Of a DNA stretch of 64,000 nt, positions 1 to 12,121 are shown one piece after another. The position numbers and the translations under genes were made by a program. The notes below the pieces were generated by a model. It searched no databases. It was not told the origin of the DNA and saw only the letters and a list, made by a program, of their open reading frames with translations. Position 1 is the stretch's first letter; the number at the start of each line of letters is the position of its first letter. Location of the stretch: NCBI GenBank assembly GCA_034766995.1, contig CM068320.1:8717001-8781000 (forward strand). Reading direction: 5' to 3'. The DNA comes from Acanthacorydalis orientalis (Eukaryota > Arthropoda > Insecta > Megaloptera > Corydalidae).

Positions 1-230
1 TTAATTTTTTAACACATCTATGTCACCATTCTGAAAAAATATTTTTACTGAAAAGCTTCTAAAGAATTAATCTTGATATATTCTTATCATTTTCAGTGTT
101 CAAATGTTAATAGAAAATGATGTATGAGAGATTTTTATACTAAACAATGCACCTTTAATTCATAAAATATTCATAAATTGAATAAAAAAATTATTTTAGG
201 AGAAAATAGGTTTGATTAATATTTTTTTTC

Positions 231-234
<4 letters not shown>

Positions 235-269
<35 letters not shown>
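235..269. repeat. (TA)n microsatellite
   Basis: Uninterrupted TA dinucleotide run of about 35 bp, followed by a short CA-rich stretch at 276-288. Confidence 0.95.
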
Positions 270-271
<2 letters not shown>

Positions 272-532
272 CTACATACACACACGGTACAAACCACACA
301 ATTTAATGACCCCATTATATGGTATGTTTCATTAGACATCATACAAATATTTGTATATACACGTTGTGTTTTTCACTGCTGTTTAAATTAACGAAAATTC
401 TCGACGTGAATTTTCCAACACTTCAGCCGATATTCCGGTCGAACGATTTCGCAAACGGGGGCAAAACAATAAACTCTCTCCACCCGTCGTTGAGTAATTA
501 TTTTGTTTTGTTTATTTTGTTATTTCGTACAA

Positions 533-536
<4 letters not shown>

Positions 537-588
<52 letters not shown>

Positions 589-636
589 ATGTATATATAT
601 ATATATATATATATGTGTGTATGTGTGTGTGTGTTA
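537..636. repeat. Compound (TA)n/(TG)n microsatellite
   Basis: TA run with GTAT interruptions that passes into a TG/GT run at its right edge. The TA-then-TG structure recurs at 21287, 22192, 34717 and 52643. Confidence 0.95.
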
Positions 637-1016
637 AATTTTTTGTTCGATGTGTTTGTGGTATGTATCAGTGATCGGAAAAAACACTGTCGTTTGTATG
701 AAGTTAATGTTTTCACATAAATTATGAGAAATACGATGTAGATAATGCTTATTCTTCAGTAAACTAAAAGGCGAATGATGAATTAATTGATATATCTGAA
801 TAAGCATGAAATAGGATTCGAATAAAAAATACAGCAAAAGTATCCATTCTAGTTATTCATGTTTACATCATCTTTAATGAGTATAAACTCGACACACTGT
901 GTATCGCAACGATTTAAATTATTCTTTGCACGAGTCGGTGTCATTTTTTTTATGAATTTACATTGAATGATTTTTTTAAATTGGAACAACTCGACAAATT
1001 TAATGTTTTTAAATAT

Positions 1017-1029
1017 TGTATATATATAT

Positions 1030-1098
<69 letters not shown>
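1017..1098. repeat. (TA)n microsatellite, about 80 bp
   Basis: TA run with one phase slip near 1040. Just to its right, a short AT-rich sentence containing AGCTTACACA occurs twice (about 1109-1119 and 1140-1150), a local direct duplication. Confidence 0.95.
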
Positions 1099-1102
<4 letters not shown>

Positions 1103-1234
1103 TTAAAAATAGCTTACACAATTTAATTTTATTAAAAAATAGCTTACACACGATTTAAGTATTGAAAAGTGACTCCCTGTTTTTAAACATTTATATTTAT
1201 TTGTTTTGAATGGAGCATGTATAAACATAAAAAT

Positions 1235-1472
1235 AATTATTGTTATTTTATTACACAGGTTAACATTACAGTAAACATCATATCTAGTCTCTAATACATT
1301 TGTAATATCATCTGTATAAGTCATTAATACTACTTTCTAACATCTTTGGAGGTGCATTTATCAATATGTGTCGCATCATATGCTTGAGTTTATCAATTTT
1401 CCTTTTTGTTGTCTTGTAAAGTTTTTCCTTTACCCAGACCCATAAGAAGAAATCACGCGGAGTTAATTCCGG
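1235..1472 (-). pseudogene. 3' remnant of a DUF4817-type (Tc1/mariner superfamily) transposase
   Basis: On the minus strand the frame beginning at 1472 reads PELTPRDFFLWVWVKEKLY. This matches the arthropod transposase signature in which the last catalytic acidic region sits in P-D/E-LTP-x-DFFLWG-x-(V/L)K. It continues as a basic, Lys-rich stretch. After a one-base frameshift near 1325 it continues as a segment ending in LETRYDVYCNVN, which resembles the 'R-x-D-V-C' tail of the family. Only the last third or so is present; the helix-turn-helix and first catalytic parts are missing. The region 1473-1640 may hold more degraded sequence of the same element, but I could not align it. The family is inferred from motif memory. 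A second family member lies at 18869. Confidence 0.6.
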
Positions 1473-2108
1473 GCTTCAAAACAGCAATTCGAGCACATCA
1501 TGACGCCTTTTTCGCTTGTACGAGGATTTTTCCTAAAGCAATGTATGTTTAGTGTTGATAATGAGTGGAAACTACTTAAAATGAAATTCGTCAATATTGC
1601 CCCACTTTGATATTGTAAGCCATACATCGTTATACAGCATTGGAAAATATCTATTTAAATTCATCGTTTCAATGATTGGGTTAATGAATTTCGTTACTGT
1701 TACTCTACACTATTTAATGAATTTTTTTGATTAACTTAATGGCATTTCAGCCGTTTGTTTTGGTTCGTATCTTATTCAGTAATAAGTTTTCTATAGGTTA
1801 ATGAAATCATTAGTATCAAAAATGTCTTTCTCACTACATAAAATTTTCTAAATCATTTCCGCTTAATCATACAGCCCTCCTAGTATGGTCTCAACGTTAT
1901 TTATTTTGATACTTGAAACATGTAAGGATGTAAAAAAAATAAAAATAAGAAAATACTTTTGAATAACTCAATATATTAAATTTTATCTTAATAAATATTT
2001 GATATTTGTTTATTCAGATAATTAACATTACCTACCGTGTAATTCTTTCATAACACTTCTTTTACAAGTTAGTTTTTTACTTACCCAGCTCGTTCTAGTT
2101 TAGAAACT
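1473..2108. other. AT-rich noncoding stretch
   Basis: I see nothing beyond possible degraded transposon sequence at the left edge. Confidence 0.5.
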
Positions 2109-2215
2109 TCTGGTATCTTAATGCTCATAGAATGATGAAGTCGTCATTGAATTGCTCATAAACAATAGTCAAAAATTGTTAATAATTGATTTATTGTTCA
2201 TATGTAGTATTTTTA
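2109..2215 (-). repeat. Foldback MITE family, partial copy A
   Basis: The core reads as the reverse complement of the segment shared with 13043, 20361, 21573, 21936, 23790, 36454 and 47917: a GTTTATGNGCAATTCAATG-like core next to TTTTTGACTATTG. Termini are not visible in this copy. Confidence 0.5.
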
Positions 2216-3066
2216 GAAAAAATAGTATTGTAGAAAAAATATAAAAGTATGTTCGTAACACAACTTATACAATGTTTTAATATGTTTTTCAATACATCAG
2301 AAATATTTTTATAAAAATAACAAAATAAAATCTTTTTAAGTCCAATAGATATAAACATAGCTTTTTCTAATGCTTGTCACAAGTGTGATATTTCTATTAA
2401 GATGTAATAGAATTTCACAATGAACAGAGATAAACTATTATTATTTCTCTCGTGTGTAGGACATAAGGATGAAAAAATGAGTCTCGGAATCAAACATTAT
2501 ATCGGAATCATAACTATTGAATATTAAGAAATTATTTTGTGAGAAGTCTTCGAATTTGAGGAATATTTGAATTTATGCATTAGATCTAAACAATTTCCTT
2601 CCAGATAAAAAATGCTTACAGTAAGAATGAATTCTTTACATAACACATTTATGCAACTCCTTTAATTTTGTTAAATTTTCACCATTTTACCCACTTTTAT
2701 TCGAATGACTTTATCTGTGATATTTATGTTTCAATACAATAATTCTAATTCTTATTAGATATTTTTAACCAGTGCAATTAAATCGAGAAACGTTTTAATT
2801 CAGGTTCTCTCTTATCACAGACGAATCATTATTCATCACTTTTAGTAAATATTAATTTATCTTCAAATTAGTTTATTTATTAAAATGTTATTATTTTTGA
2901 AAACATTACTGTCTTGTCAATGAAAGAATTATATTTTGTACCCTTTAATCAGCGTTTCTAACCATTTCAACATTTTAAAATTTCAATAATTATCACTATT
3001 ATTATTTATGTAGATATTGGGTTTTATTATCTTTTTAATTTTTGATTATACTTTTTTTAATACTAA
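2216..3066. other. AT-rich noncoding stretch
   Basis: No gene, repeat or motif seen. Confidence 0.5.
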
Positions 3067-3140
3067 TAAAGAAAACCTGTGGTTTAAAAATCTTTTAATA
3101 TTTATATATTAATAGATTTTTAAACCACAGGTTTTCTTTA
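3067..3140. repeat. Perfect 27-bp inverted repeat with 20-nt loop
   Basis: The left arm (3067-3093) and right arm (3114-3140) are exact reverse complements; the arms contain AAACCTGTGGTTT. In RNA this would form a 27-bp stem with a 20-nt AU-rich loop. The perfection implies recent origin or constraint, given how decayed the neighbouring repeats are. Confidence 0.9.
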
Positions 3141-3142
3141 CT

Positions 3143-3178
3143 AGGAATTATGTAGTATTTATATACTACATAATTCCT
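3143..3178. repeat. Perfect 16-bp inverted repeat, second tandem hairpin
   Basis: Arms 3143-3158 and 3163-3178 are exact reverse complements around a 4-nt loop. It starts 2 bp after the preceding hairpin. Confidence 0.9.
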
Positions 3179-3404
3179 GAAAGATTTTTTAAAAACAGGG
3201 TATTGTTTAACAAATTGTCTGAGTTTTATTACGAGTTTTAAAATGAATTACGGAAAAAAAAATAAAATTGTACTTTTTGTAATGTAATTGAATTCATTTG
3301 GTTTCGATTTTTTAAAAGAAAAATGTGTTTTAATTTTTATTGAAATCAATGAATGTTTTGTAGTAAATTATTTCAATGTGAGTGCCGGAATTTGACTTTG
3401 TCAT

Positions 3405-3407
3405 TAT

Positions 3408-3475
<68 letters not shown>
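3405..3475. repeat. Compound (CA)n(TA)n microsatellite
   Basis: About a dozen CA units run directly into about 22 TA units. Confidence 0.95.
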
Positions 3476-3479
<4 letters not shown>

Positions 3480-3481
<2 letters not shown>

Positions 3482-4190
3482 GTAATTAAATAAAATTACA
3501 TCACGTTCGTTCACACATCATGATAATATAGAAAGTTAACTTTCAAGACGCTTCATGTCCACTCGAACATCGTTTTCTAAAACATTACTTTGAAGACATG
3601 TAATACACGTACGATAAAAAATCATATACAATAATATGCGTGTGTGGAAAAAAGTAGAAAGCATGAACGCCATGACGGTAATTCACGGAAATGTATGTCG
3701 CACGCAACCATAATTGAAACAGAGGTACACCAAAAAAAGAAGCTTCTAACTGAAAACCGCTGACTGTTAATCTGCGAATACGTCACGCTTAGTGTTAAAC
3801 AAAGTCCGTCATGAAATACATATCACCGTCGTAGTAGTTGCTAGACCGTTGCAATTAAAAGTAATCCACCCGAGCTGTTACTAATTACGGCTGAAATGTG
3901 GCCGCAAAAAGTGTCAGTTTAATAGAATAAAAAATAAAGGTCTGGTCGAGCGTGCAATGTCGAGACTTGCCGCATGTAGAACGCGACCGTTTCCGAACGG
4001 AAGGGTATACCATTTTCCACATGTGCATTCCCCGTATGTGGATGGTCGGGATTCACGAGAATGAACCACAGGATTAGTCACCTCTTTTTGTAAATTTGTC
4101 GTGAAACCCGATCTGAATCCAGTGTCATTTCTCAATATGTCGCCAAAGAAAGTATTAAAAGTAAATACAAGCAATCGTTTACAAAATTAA
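3480..4190. other. CpG-bearing higher-GC segment, possible regulatory DNA
   Basis: Compared with flanking DNA this segment is visibly richer in G+C and CpG. It contains homeodomain-type TAATTA cores (for example near 3880) and several CACGC/ACGTC words. The minus-strand open frame at 3914-4174 has no recognisable domain and starts within ordinary sequence; I do not call it. This is one of about a dozen such islands and is best read as candidate cis-regulatory DNA. Confidence 0.35.
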
Positions 4191-4390
4191 AACCGACCTG
4201 AACTTTATATGTTTTTTATGTAAATACACACATTTATTTCTGTTTTATTACTATTAGTTAATATTCATCTTTAAATTTTAAATGTCTATTTTATTTTTTT
4301 ATTTTATTTCTTTATTTCGATTACATGCATATTCATCAGACATTTTGTTACATTTTACACTATTCCCACTCTCCTGCATATTTGCCTTTT

Positions 4391-4470
4391 GCAATATATC
4401 CTATATATTGCAGATATATAGGATATATTGCAGATATATAGGATATATTGCATTTTGCAATATAACCTAT
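4391..4470. repeat. 20-bp tandem repeat within a palindromic cluster
   Basis: CAGATATATAGGATATATTG occurs twice head to tail (4411-4430, 4431-4450). It is flanked by inverted, slightly diverged copies of its core (GCAATATATCCTATATATTG at 4391; GCAATATAACCTATATAT at 4457). A further inverted core lies at about 4580-4595. Confidence 0.85.
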
Positions 4471-4480
4471 ATATATAATA

Positions 4481-4580
4481 TTATAACACTATTTTTGAAA
4501 TCCGAAAAGTATTATTATTCATAATTTAGTTGATTTAAAAAGTATAAAATTAGTTTAATATTTTTAATAAAACTTTATTT
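4481..4580 (+). repeat. ~100-bp dispersed repeat, copy 1
   Basis: Starts TTATAACACTATTTTTGAAA and runs through TAGTTGATTTAAAAAGTATA. It matches 7719-7817 in the same orientation with only scattered differences. No terminal repeats were seen, so its class is unknown. Confidence 0.8.
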
Positions 4581-5336
4581 GCAATATATCCTATATTTTG
4601 GGACGAACAATTCAAAAATATAATTAAACTTTCTTTGTCATGTAATGTACCTTAGTGTTCTTAGGATGATTGTATGGACATCAGAATGTGTATAAAAATT
4701 AATTAAAATACTGTTAAACTTTTTTTGGTCAAGGTTCGTAAGTTAGACATTAGTTAAATAAATTTATTTGAATGTTTATCCTTTAAAATCTACTTTTTAC
4801 ATTTTTTTTATCTTTATCTTACAAAATGAATAATCAGTTAAATATTTATAATAATATTTTAACTGTTCTGAAGCAGTGTTATTTAACCAAAATTGTCAAG
4901 TAGTATTTTTGAGTATCAGGTGATAGGTTACAATTTTTTGTGTAAAATTTAAATAATGAAAAATTTGAGTAATTTTAATAAGCTTCACCAAAAACAATGC
5001 ATTTATGGTGGTTCGCTACGGAAAAATTAAAAAATAAATAGTAAAAAATATCTGTGTGTTAGGTTTTTAAAACGTCGGATTTATTTTATTACTTGTGTCA
5101 GTATAGACAAGATTAGTTGTAGCACAGAGAAAAAAAATAGTAGAGGTGAAAGAGTGTATAAATTAGAGAAAGCATTGCTTTTTACTGAATTTTTTAAGTT
5201 AGGCCCCGTGTATTTTAATTTGTTTAAATGGCCTTGTAGTAATAACTACTTTTGTACTTTGCTTTTGTTTTGAAATTACCGCATTACTATTATTCATAAA
5301 ATGGCGCATTTAAAGTAATGTTAAGTAAGATTTTAA
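4581..5336. other. AT-rich noncoding stretch
   Basis: No gene or recognisable repeat. Confidence 0.5.
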
Positions 5337-5414
5337 TTATTTACAAAACAATAGTCATGTATTTAAGACATATATTTAGTAAACGTTTATTTACAAAACA
5401 ATAGTCATATATTT
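5337..5414. repeat. Short tandem duplication, ~28-bp unit, ~49-bp period
   Basis: TTTACAAAACAATAGTCAT followed by (A/G)TATTT occurs at about 5340 and again at about 5389. Confidence 0.8.
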
Positions 5415-5558
5415 TTAATTCTACTAAGATGTTCGTGAAAATATTTTAAAACTATAATTGATAAGAAAGTCTAAACTTACACATAAAAAATGATAGTTCA
5501 TAGATAATTAAGATATACTTTTGACTTTTTTTGCTGAGAGCAAGAGTGTAGTATATGA

Positions 5559-6842
5559 CGAGAGCAGTTTGAAAAATTCGCGGCCTTCGTGCGAAAGAAT
5601 GTAACTTGTGTTTTTAAATTACCTTTATTTTTCAACTTGGTCCCTCTGAACTTCAGTGCACTTCATCCAGCGATGCTTCAGTGCTTTTATGCCGTCCCGG
5701 AATTCCTTTTCTTGGAGATCCTCAAAATAGCGATTCACTGTTGCTATCAGTTCTTCATCAGGCGAAAATCGTCCACTCCAAAGATATCTTTAAGTTTTGC
5801 GAAGATGGAAATCTGAGCGGGGTCCAATTTAGAGAATAGGCTGGATGAGGTAGCAAATCGTACTTCAATTAAACGTGTTTTTCCATGGATACAACTTTTG
5901 TATGGGGGATGTGCATTTTCTGATGGAAAAGCTTTTTTTTCTTTGATAAATCTGACCTTTTCTCACGAATTGTTTGATCCAGTCGATCCAAAAGTTTTAC
6001 ATAATACTATCTCGTTATCGATTAACCCTTTGGTAGGTAGTGAATTAACAGGATCTCTTTAGCATCCCAAAAAATTGAAGCCATAATTTTTCCAGCGAAT
6101 AAAACTGATTTTGCTTTTTTTGGTGGCGGAGAACCGCCATGGTTTCATTGATTTGATTGTTGTTTTAACTCTGGAGTGTAATGGTGAATCCAAGTCTCAT
6201 CTGTAATCACAAATCGTCGGATAAAGTCAATTGTATCCCTCTTAAATCAATCCAAACAGTCTTGGGAAATTTGTACTCAAATGCGTTCATGATCAATTGT
6301 CAACAAACGCGGCACCCATCTTGCCGATAGCTTTTTCACACCTAGCTCTTCAGTTAGGATGTGGTACACGTGTTTATATGAGGCACACAACACCTTAGCA
6401 ATTTCAATCGACGACGACATCTTCAATCGACGATCCTGTAAGACAATATCGTGCACTTTGTGGATGATTTCTTCTATCGTTGCAGTTTTCGGATGTCCAC
6501 TACGCGGGTTAACTTCTAAGCTTGCACAGCCACATTTAAATTCAGCTGCACACTTCTTTATGGTTGTATACGAAGATGCACTCTCACACAGTACACTTTT
6601 CATCTCATTAAAGATTTCTGTTGGCGTTAAACCGTTTTTAACCAAAATTTTTTTCACCGCACAATGTTAAACTTTATCCACTTCAAAAACGGGTTAAAAG
6701 ACCTTTATTTAAATTAAACAAATTGCTGTTACATTAATTATAGACTTTGAAGTTACGTGTAAGAGATATATAACGTGCTACAAACATTTGAAATATTATC
6801 TCCACTTCTAAAATAAGCCACGAACTTTTCAAACCACCCTCG
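5559..6842 (-). mobile_element. Full-length mariner element with terminal inverted repeats
   Basis: Both ends carry matching imperfect terminal inverted repeats of about 30 bp: CGAGAGCAGTTTGAAAAATT at the left, and CGAGGGTGGTTTGAAAAGTT when the right end is read inward. The length of 1284 bp is normal for a mariner. The right flank is TA (6843-6844); the left flank has decayed to GA. The element encodes the dead transposase described in the next entry. Confidence 0.9.
5625..6682 (-). pseudogene. Mariner transposase pseudogene (GKTPTEIYNEMK-type family)
   Basis: The N-terminal half is well preserved: PTEIFNEMKSVL, SYTTIKK, PRSGHPKTATIEEI and KKLSARWVPRLLT mark the paired helix-turn-helix DNA-binding region and linker of DD34D mariner transposases. 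DETWIHHYTPE holds the first catalytic Asp. The second catalytic block reads LFHQKMHIPH, so the Asp of the usual HQDN is Lys. The PDLAPSDY-like block is also eroded. There is a stop at the fifth codon (VDKV*), others downstream, and frameshifts. The frame ends in DQVEK as the family normally does. The gene cannot make an active enzyme. The family assignment is confident from motif order; the subfamily name is not. Confidence 0.9.
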
Positions 6843-7718
6843 TATTTATAAAATGTCACATTGAATCAACATATATTTCGAATAAGGAAAGTTGAGTAAT
6901 TTAACTCCCACATATTGAATAAATTCGAATTTAAAATATAGGTGACCTGTAACTAAATGATAGTTTATAATATACTGTTACTCTAACAGAATTCTTTATT
7001 GTGTAATCCCATTTTCGTAATTCGTAATTTCGCGCCATTTTTTCGTACATATAATTCAGAATAATGTGAGAATTTGTATCCGCTCTGCTTTTGCGTACGA
7101 AACGAACGCCACTTACGTACGCAATTACTGTTCAATTTGTGGTGTTGGTTCAAATACCGTGACGGTTAATCACGACATGCGCGCACGAGATGGACCACCG
7201 AGATAAATGAGCAATGTTATTGAACTAACCTTGAGATTATGACTGAAGCTAATGACTTCACTTTCGTTTTTTAAGTCGCTTATTGTGACGAACAGTGTGG
7301 AGAACAATAGCGGTTATTGTTTCAATAGTCTTTTATTGTTATTTTTACTGCTCTTATTGCGTCAACCGATGTATTGTTATCGACAGAATCAGTAAATATC
7401 TTGGTTTATTTTTATGCTGCTGTGTGCGTGTGTGCACTATTTCTTTTCGTAATAAGTTACTTGATGTACACAACTAACATGCATGAACACTTTTTCGTAA
7501 TCAATATTATCACAACCGAGATTTGGTGAATAGAACAAACGTCAGTTGAAAAAATATGGCGTGAATAGAAGATCAAAAGAGGTATTATTAAAATTTGATA
7601 AATAGTGGGTCATCACCTAATGTTTACAACACTGTCAAAATCTTTTTCAGTAGGAATAGTTGAGTTTATTGTATACACATATTGTCTTCATTTTCATGTT
7701 GCTGCACCACTGTTAACA
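6843..7718. other. Noncoding stretch with a CpG-bearing core at 7020-7300
   Basis: The segment 7020-7300 has raised CpG (CGTACGAAACGAACGC and similar) compared with its surroundings. An open frame at 7295-7477 is Cys/Tyr-rich with no recognisable motif. Candidate regulatory island; otherwise featureless. Confidence 0.3.
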
Positions 7719-7817
7719 TTATAACACTATTTTTAAAATCCGAAAAGTATTATTTTTATAACTTAGTTGATTTAAAAAGTATAAAATTTGTTTAATATGT
7801 TTAATAATACTTTATTT
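7719..7817 (+). repeat. ~100-bp dispersed repeat, copy 2
   Basis: Same orientation as 4481-4580, with shared blocks ATCCGAAAAGTATTA and TAGTTGATTTAAAAAGTATA. Sequence on both sides differs from copy 1, so it is a dispersed unit and not part of a larger duplication. Confidence 0.8.
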
Positions 7818-10800
7818 TCATTTATACATCTATAAAAAAATATGCAAAGTGATACAAATAGAATTAGTCTTATTAGAGTAAGTGACAAAAGTGTTTATAA
7901 ATTTTTATAGGAACACCATTTTATTGATTATATTTTTTAATAAACCAATTATATTAGAAATCCTACAACATAGCATTTGTTTTTGAAAAAAATCTCTCAA
8001 CCGTAGAAAAAACAAGATTATTCTGTGCTGTCTGCCAAAAGAGCGATGCCATTAGCATTGACTTCAACTTGACACTGAAGTTGACATACTTACAGTTCAA
8101 GGTTTCATTATAAAAAACTAAATGTTTCTGTTTAATGCGTTGCTGCTTTTAATTTCTAACATATGCATTTATTTTAAATTGTAATATATTGATACGATTA
8201 AAATAAATGAAAAATAAACTATATTGGAAAGACTTACATAAATCAATTCCTAATCTTATTTAATTATTTTGTATTTATTCTCGGATTTTTTACAAATAAA
8301 TGTTGATATTTTCATTTTTATATAAAACGAAAATTAATAGAATTAAATAATAATCTAGTGAACTAGTATATTTTAATAGCACTAATATAGTAATATTAAA
8401 GGACTATAAATATTCCTACAGTTTATTGACATATCCAATGAAATCAGTTCAGAGACCAGAGAGATCACAGATCACAAATTTTATCCTAATTGGCAAAACA
8501 AACAATTTCGATTCCAAAAATAGAGTTGCTTCATGATCTCCATTCAAATTAGAAGAGATTTTAACAAGCTTAATAGTATATTGCTAATCATACATTGTTT
8601 GATTTTATTGAACATTACTTAAGTGCATCAATGTATCTTATAAAATGTATTGTTTAAAGAAGGATACAATTTCCAGTTTCAAAATAAAGTTATAAAAACT
8701 TTTGGCACAGAAATCTTATTGAAATAATGTTTTGTTTGGTAACTGAAATGATTTAACGTTTGAAAACGATGTCTCACAAATTATCTTCGTTATTATTTTT
8801 ATAAATTAGTGAGGTAATTTTCATATTCTTCCAATATTTTTCATAGCATTAATTAAAAAATAATTAAATTCTTCAATAAGATTTAATATTTCAACGGTAT
8901 TTTTCTTTAAATCATCAATCTCATAGGAGGAATTCTAATATACTAACGTTTTTTTAAAGCCTCCATAAAAAAATTAACATTTAAGGTGACTACACCGACT
9001 ATGAGATATCATTTTTCTAAATGATTTTATCTGGTAACATTTTCTCTAGGACAACGATAATTGGAACCCTTATACATTACAATGACCAAGAGTTTGTTAA
9101 AAATTTACTTCGTTGATTGTGCATATTAAACAGAAAATTAGGTTTCAATAAGATGGAAATACCAGTTGTGAGAAGCAACTGTGATTTTGAATGTGCCATG
9201 TGTTTATCGCTACTGTGATACGAAAGGACTGAAAGGTGTATTTTGTTAAGAGTGAATGTGCGGTATCTATTTACCAGACGTCGGTAACTTGTTACGTTTT
9301 AAGACAGCGTTTTCACGTATAATCTCTTTCTAATAATTACTTTTTACTTTTAAAACTAAGAGTTCCGCTGAAGACTTAATATAATCTCATTGGGTGAGTT
9401 AGTGGACGGTTGAATGAGTATTGAATGATTCGGCTGAGGATGAAAGATTCGCATCCTCGTTTAATTACTGTATACTGACTTAAACTATCGCTGTACTCTA
9501 CAAATTGCTTCCGCCATATACCTTACCGAAAAATGGAGATTTCGTGTGGCCGCAAATATTGACAGATATGAACGTAGTGTATCAGAATCATTTAACATTA
9601 ATATAAGTAGAATAATTGGAGGTAAGGAAATAATTATTAATATTTAGTGATCATAATTTTGGAAACATTTAATAATAAAAATGCAGAGAAATTGAACCCA
9701 TTGAGACACCTGAATTAATGCTGTCGGGGAAAAATATTTTTCCTGTTGATTATAGGTGATACGGATTTAACTAAGATAAAAATATCTTTTTTTTATATTT
9801 TTTTTATTGATTTTTCAGTTTTCCAACATGGGGATAATTAGGCAAATGAGTTTAAAACGATGTGAAAGTTATTCTTTAAAGAACTATTCTTTATTAATAT
9901 TAGTTTGTCTTTAAGAACACAGGTGGTGAATTGATGTCAAATAATTTATTAAGATATTATGAAACATCAAAATAAGTGTGCTTAATTATGCCCGCAGGGT
10001 CTGAATGGGTTAATAACTGGAAAAAATGATACAGTATATTGTATCGTATGTAAAATGTGATGGTAATTCAAAATACGGTTTTGCGACTGTTTTTATTTCG
10101 ATTGTGTTATTTGGCAGAAATTAACGAATTATTTAGTAAAGAGCAATTTTGAGATATTATTTAATATAATTCGTTATTTGAAAAAAAAATCTATTTAGAA
10201 ATATTTTGTATCTGAAAAGTAAAAGTCGTCCAAAAATAACTTGAAAGATATGTAAATGAGATATTTTCTTGTAAATATGTAATACATGCTTATATATGTT
10301 ACTTTATTTATATTTAAAAACTAACATAATTGTAAATTAGGAATAGGTGTCATAACATTATGAAAAATTTATTTTCATTACATATTTTTAGTTTTTGTTT
10401 AGAAAAAAATGTTACTGTAGAAACGATGTAAAACTTCAAAATAGTATTTTTTTGTATACTGGACTCTACACGTTGGGACAAATTCGTAATACGCCTACGT
10501 GAAATAAAAAACAAATATGAGAGTATAATAAATTGTATGAGACATAGGAAAGTTTGACTCTATTTGCAAAAAAATCAATGTAAAATCAATAAAATATTTT
10601 CATAGGAATTAAATGTGGAATATTAATTGAATACCATGCGTAATGTGTATAAATTTTTAAATAAACTTTAGTTGTAATGAAAAAAAGTTATACACCTATT
10701 TTTTTCGAAGTAGGAAAAATTCGGTCAAACTTCCGAACTACGGGAAGTTTAATGTTAGCTATGGGGGGTTTGACCTTAGTCTTAAATGATTCATAGAAAT

Positions 10801-11036
10801 TTCAAATAACAGGGTATTATCTACTTTATAGCATTATAAACTTGTTAATACATCTATTTTAAACAGATATTTGTTAAATAATAACATGGCTGCACCAATA
10901 TATCATTATAAACAAAATATTAAGTGTAGGTCACCGTGAAGAAAGAATTATAAACATTTTCGGTTTCCGTTTTACTTTTTTTTCTGTTTTTGTTTTTTGC
11001 AACTTTTACCTTTTCGTTCTGCAACATGATTTTTGC
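7818..11036. other. Long AT-rich noncoding stretch
   Basis: No gene is supported in these 3.2 kb. The part 9140-9560 is slightly less AT-rich. TGGGTTAA at about 10006-10013 has the GGG|TTAA form of a piggyBac-type terminus, but with no partner end I do not call an element. Around 10711-10780 a G-rich patch includes GGGGGGTTTGACC, which resembles GGGTCAAACCTCCC within the pogo-like relic that follows. Confidence 0.5.
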
Positions 11037-11370
11037 TCAATGATTTTTTTTCTCAGTCGGGCCTTTCTTTTTTCCCCTCAATATGTTTTCGTTAGGGTTG
11101 ATCTGTTTGAATTCCCGTGTAATTTGTGCCATGAACGAAGTGTCAGTCTGTATCCTGCTAACTACTCTTTTCCTTGTCCTTGTAATATTTCTCCGTTTTA
11201 CTCTTGGAAGAGGCCAGATTTCTGATGGAGTTTTAGGTACAATCACCTGGTAATTTGAATTTAACAGTGAAACTGTAGGGTCAAACCTCCCGTCAAAATT
11301 AGGGTCAGCCCTCCCGAGTAATACAATTTTAACATAAACGTATGAAAATATACATACACAGCACTTTTTT
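11037..11370 (-). pseudogene. Possible pogo/Tigger-type transposase C-terminal remnant
   Basis: The minus-strand frame contains TPSEIWPLPRVKRRNITRTR followed by KRVVSRIQTDTSF. The pattern 'S-P-x-D/E-I-x-P-x-P + basic patch + T-D-T-P' is typical just C-terminal to the DDE domain in insect pogo/Tigger and jerky-like proteins. The stretch before it (GRFDPTVSLLNSNYQVIVPK) is unremarkable and no catalytic block is visible. If the assignment is right, only the tail survives. A short unrelated ORF is also possible. Confidence 0.4.
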
Positions 11371-12121
11371 GATTTAATTACTCCTGAAATCATTAAATTA
11401 GAGTGCAACGTGTAATTACCAAGATTAATAACATTTAGTTATATTTACTACTTGTAAATATTAGTCTACGCAATAAGTAAGAAACTGCAATTTTACACGC
11501 CGTTTTTTTCTTTTTTTAATAATTTGTATCACATGAAGTTATCAGATTTCTCGTTTGGAAAATTTCGTTTGTGTGCTTATATTTTTAGAAATTTTTGCGC
11601 AATGTGTTTTTAATCTGGTATTTTAAATAGGGCCAAACTTCTATCTTCCCCAAACTTGAAGATTTGAAACAAAAAGCTTGTAAATAAAAAAAAGTATGAA
11701 TCTAAAATATATTGAATCAAAATAGCGGAAAATTATATTTGATACAAATAGAATGAATTCCAACAGCTAAATCCAGTTGAAAACCGTCTATAAAAATTCT
11801 TCAGACGCCTGTAACGAGATTTGTTCACGATATTTTTGAACAGATTAATTTTTTGGCTTCTTCCGATGTATTTTTTTTAAACAAGTCAGATAATCTTAAA
11901 CTTCTAATTGGTAATTTATATAGAAATGTAAATTTTTTGTGACTTGAAAAATTGATTTAAATTAACGCACCTATTTTATTTAATACTTTTTTTTACGCAG
12001 AAAAAGATATTTTGGCATCATGCGTCGACCTGATTTTTAGATACAATGTAATGATAAATTGTTTCATTATATGTTTAATTCAAGCATACTTACCGCAACA
12101 AATGAGGTCAATTTGTAATAG

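Larger units (their letters stand above)
1..1234. other. AT-rich noncoding stretch with three (TA)n arrays
   Basis: No gene is supported here. Open frames across 319-720 and 849-1151 run through TA/TG microsatellites and give Ile-Tyr repeats, so I do not treat them as proteins. A short stretch around 365-500 is less AT-rich, but nothing in it is recognisable. Confidence 0.7.

Noticed and set aside
6359..6670. Plus-strand 103-codon frame over the 5559 mariner
   Set aside because: Antisense of the well-matched helix-turn-helix region of the minus-strand transposase.
10004..10016. GGGTTAA as a piggyBac-type end
   Set aside because: A 7-bp word with no partner TTAACCC end at a sensible distance and no coding relic nearby.
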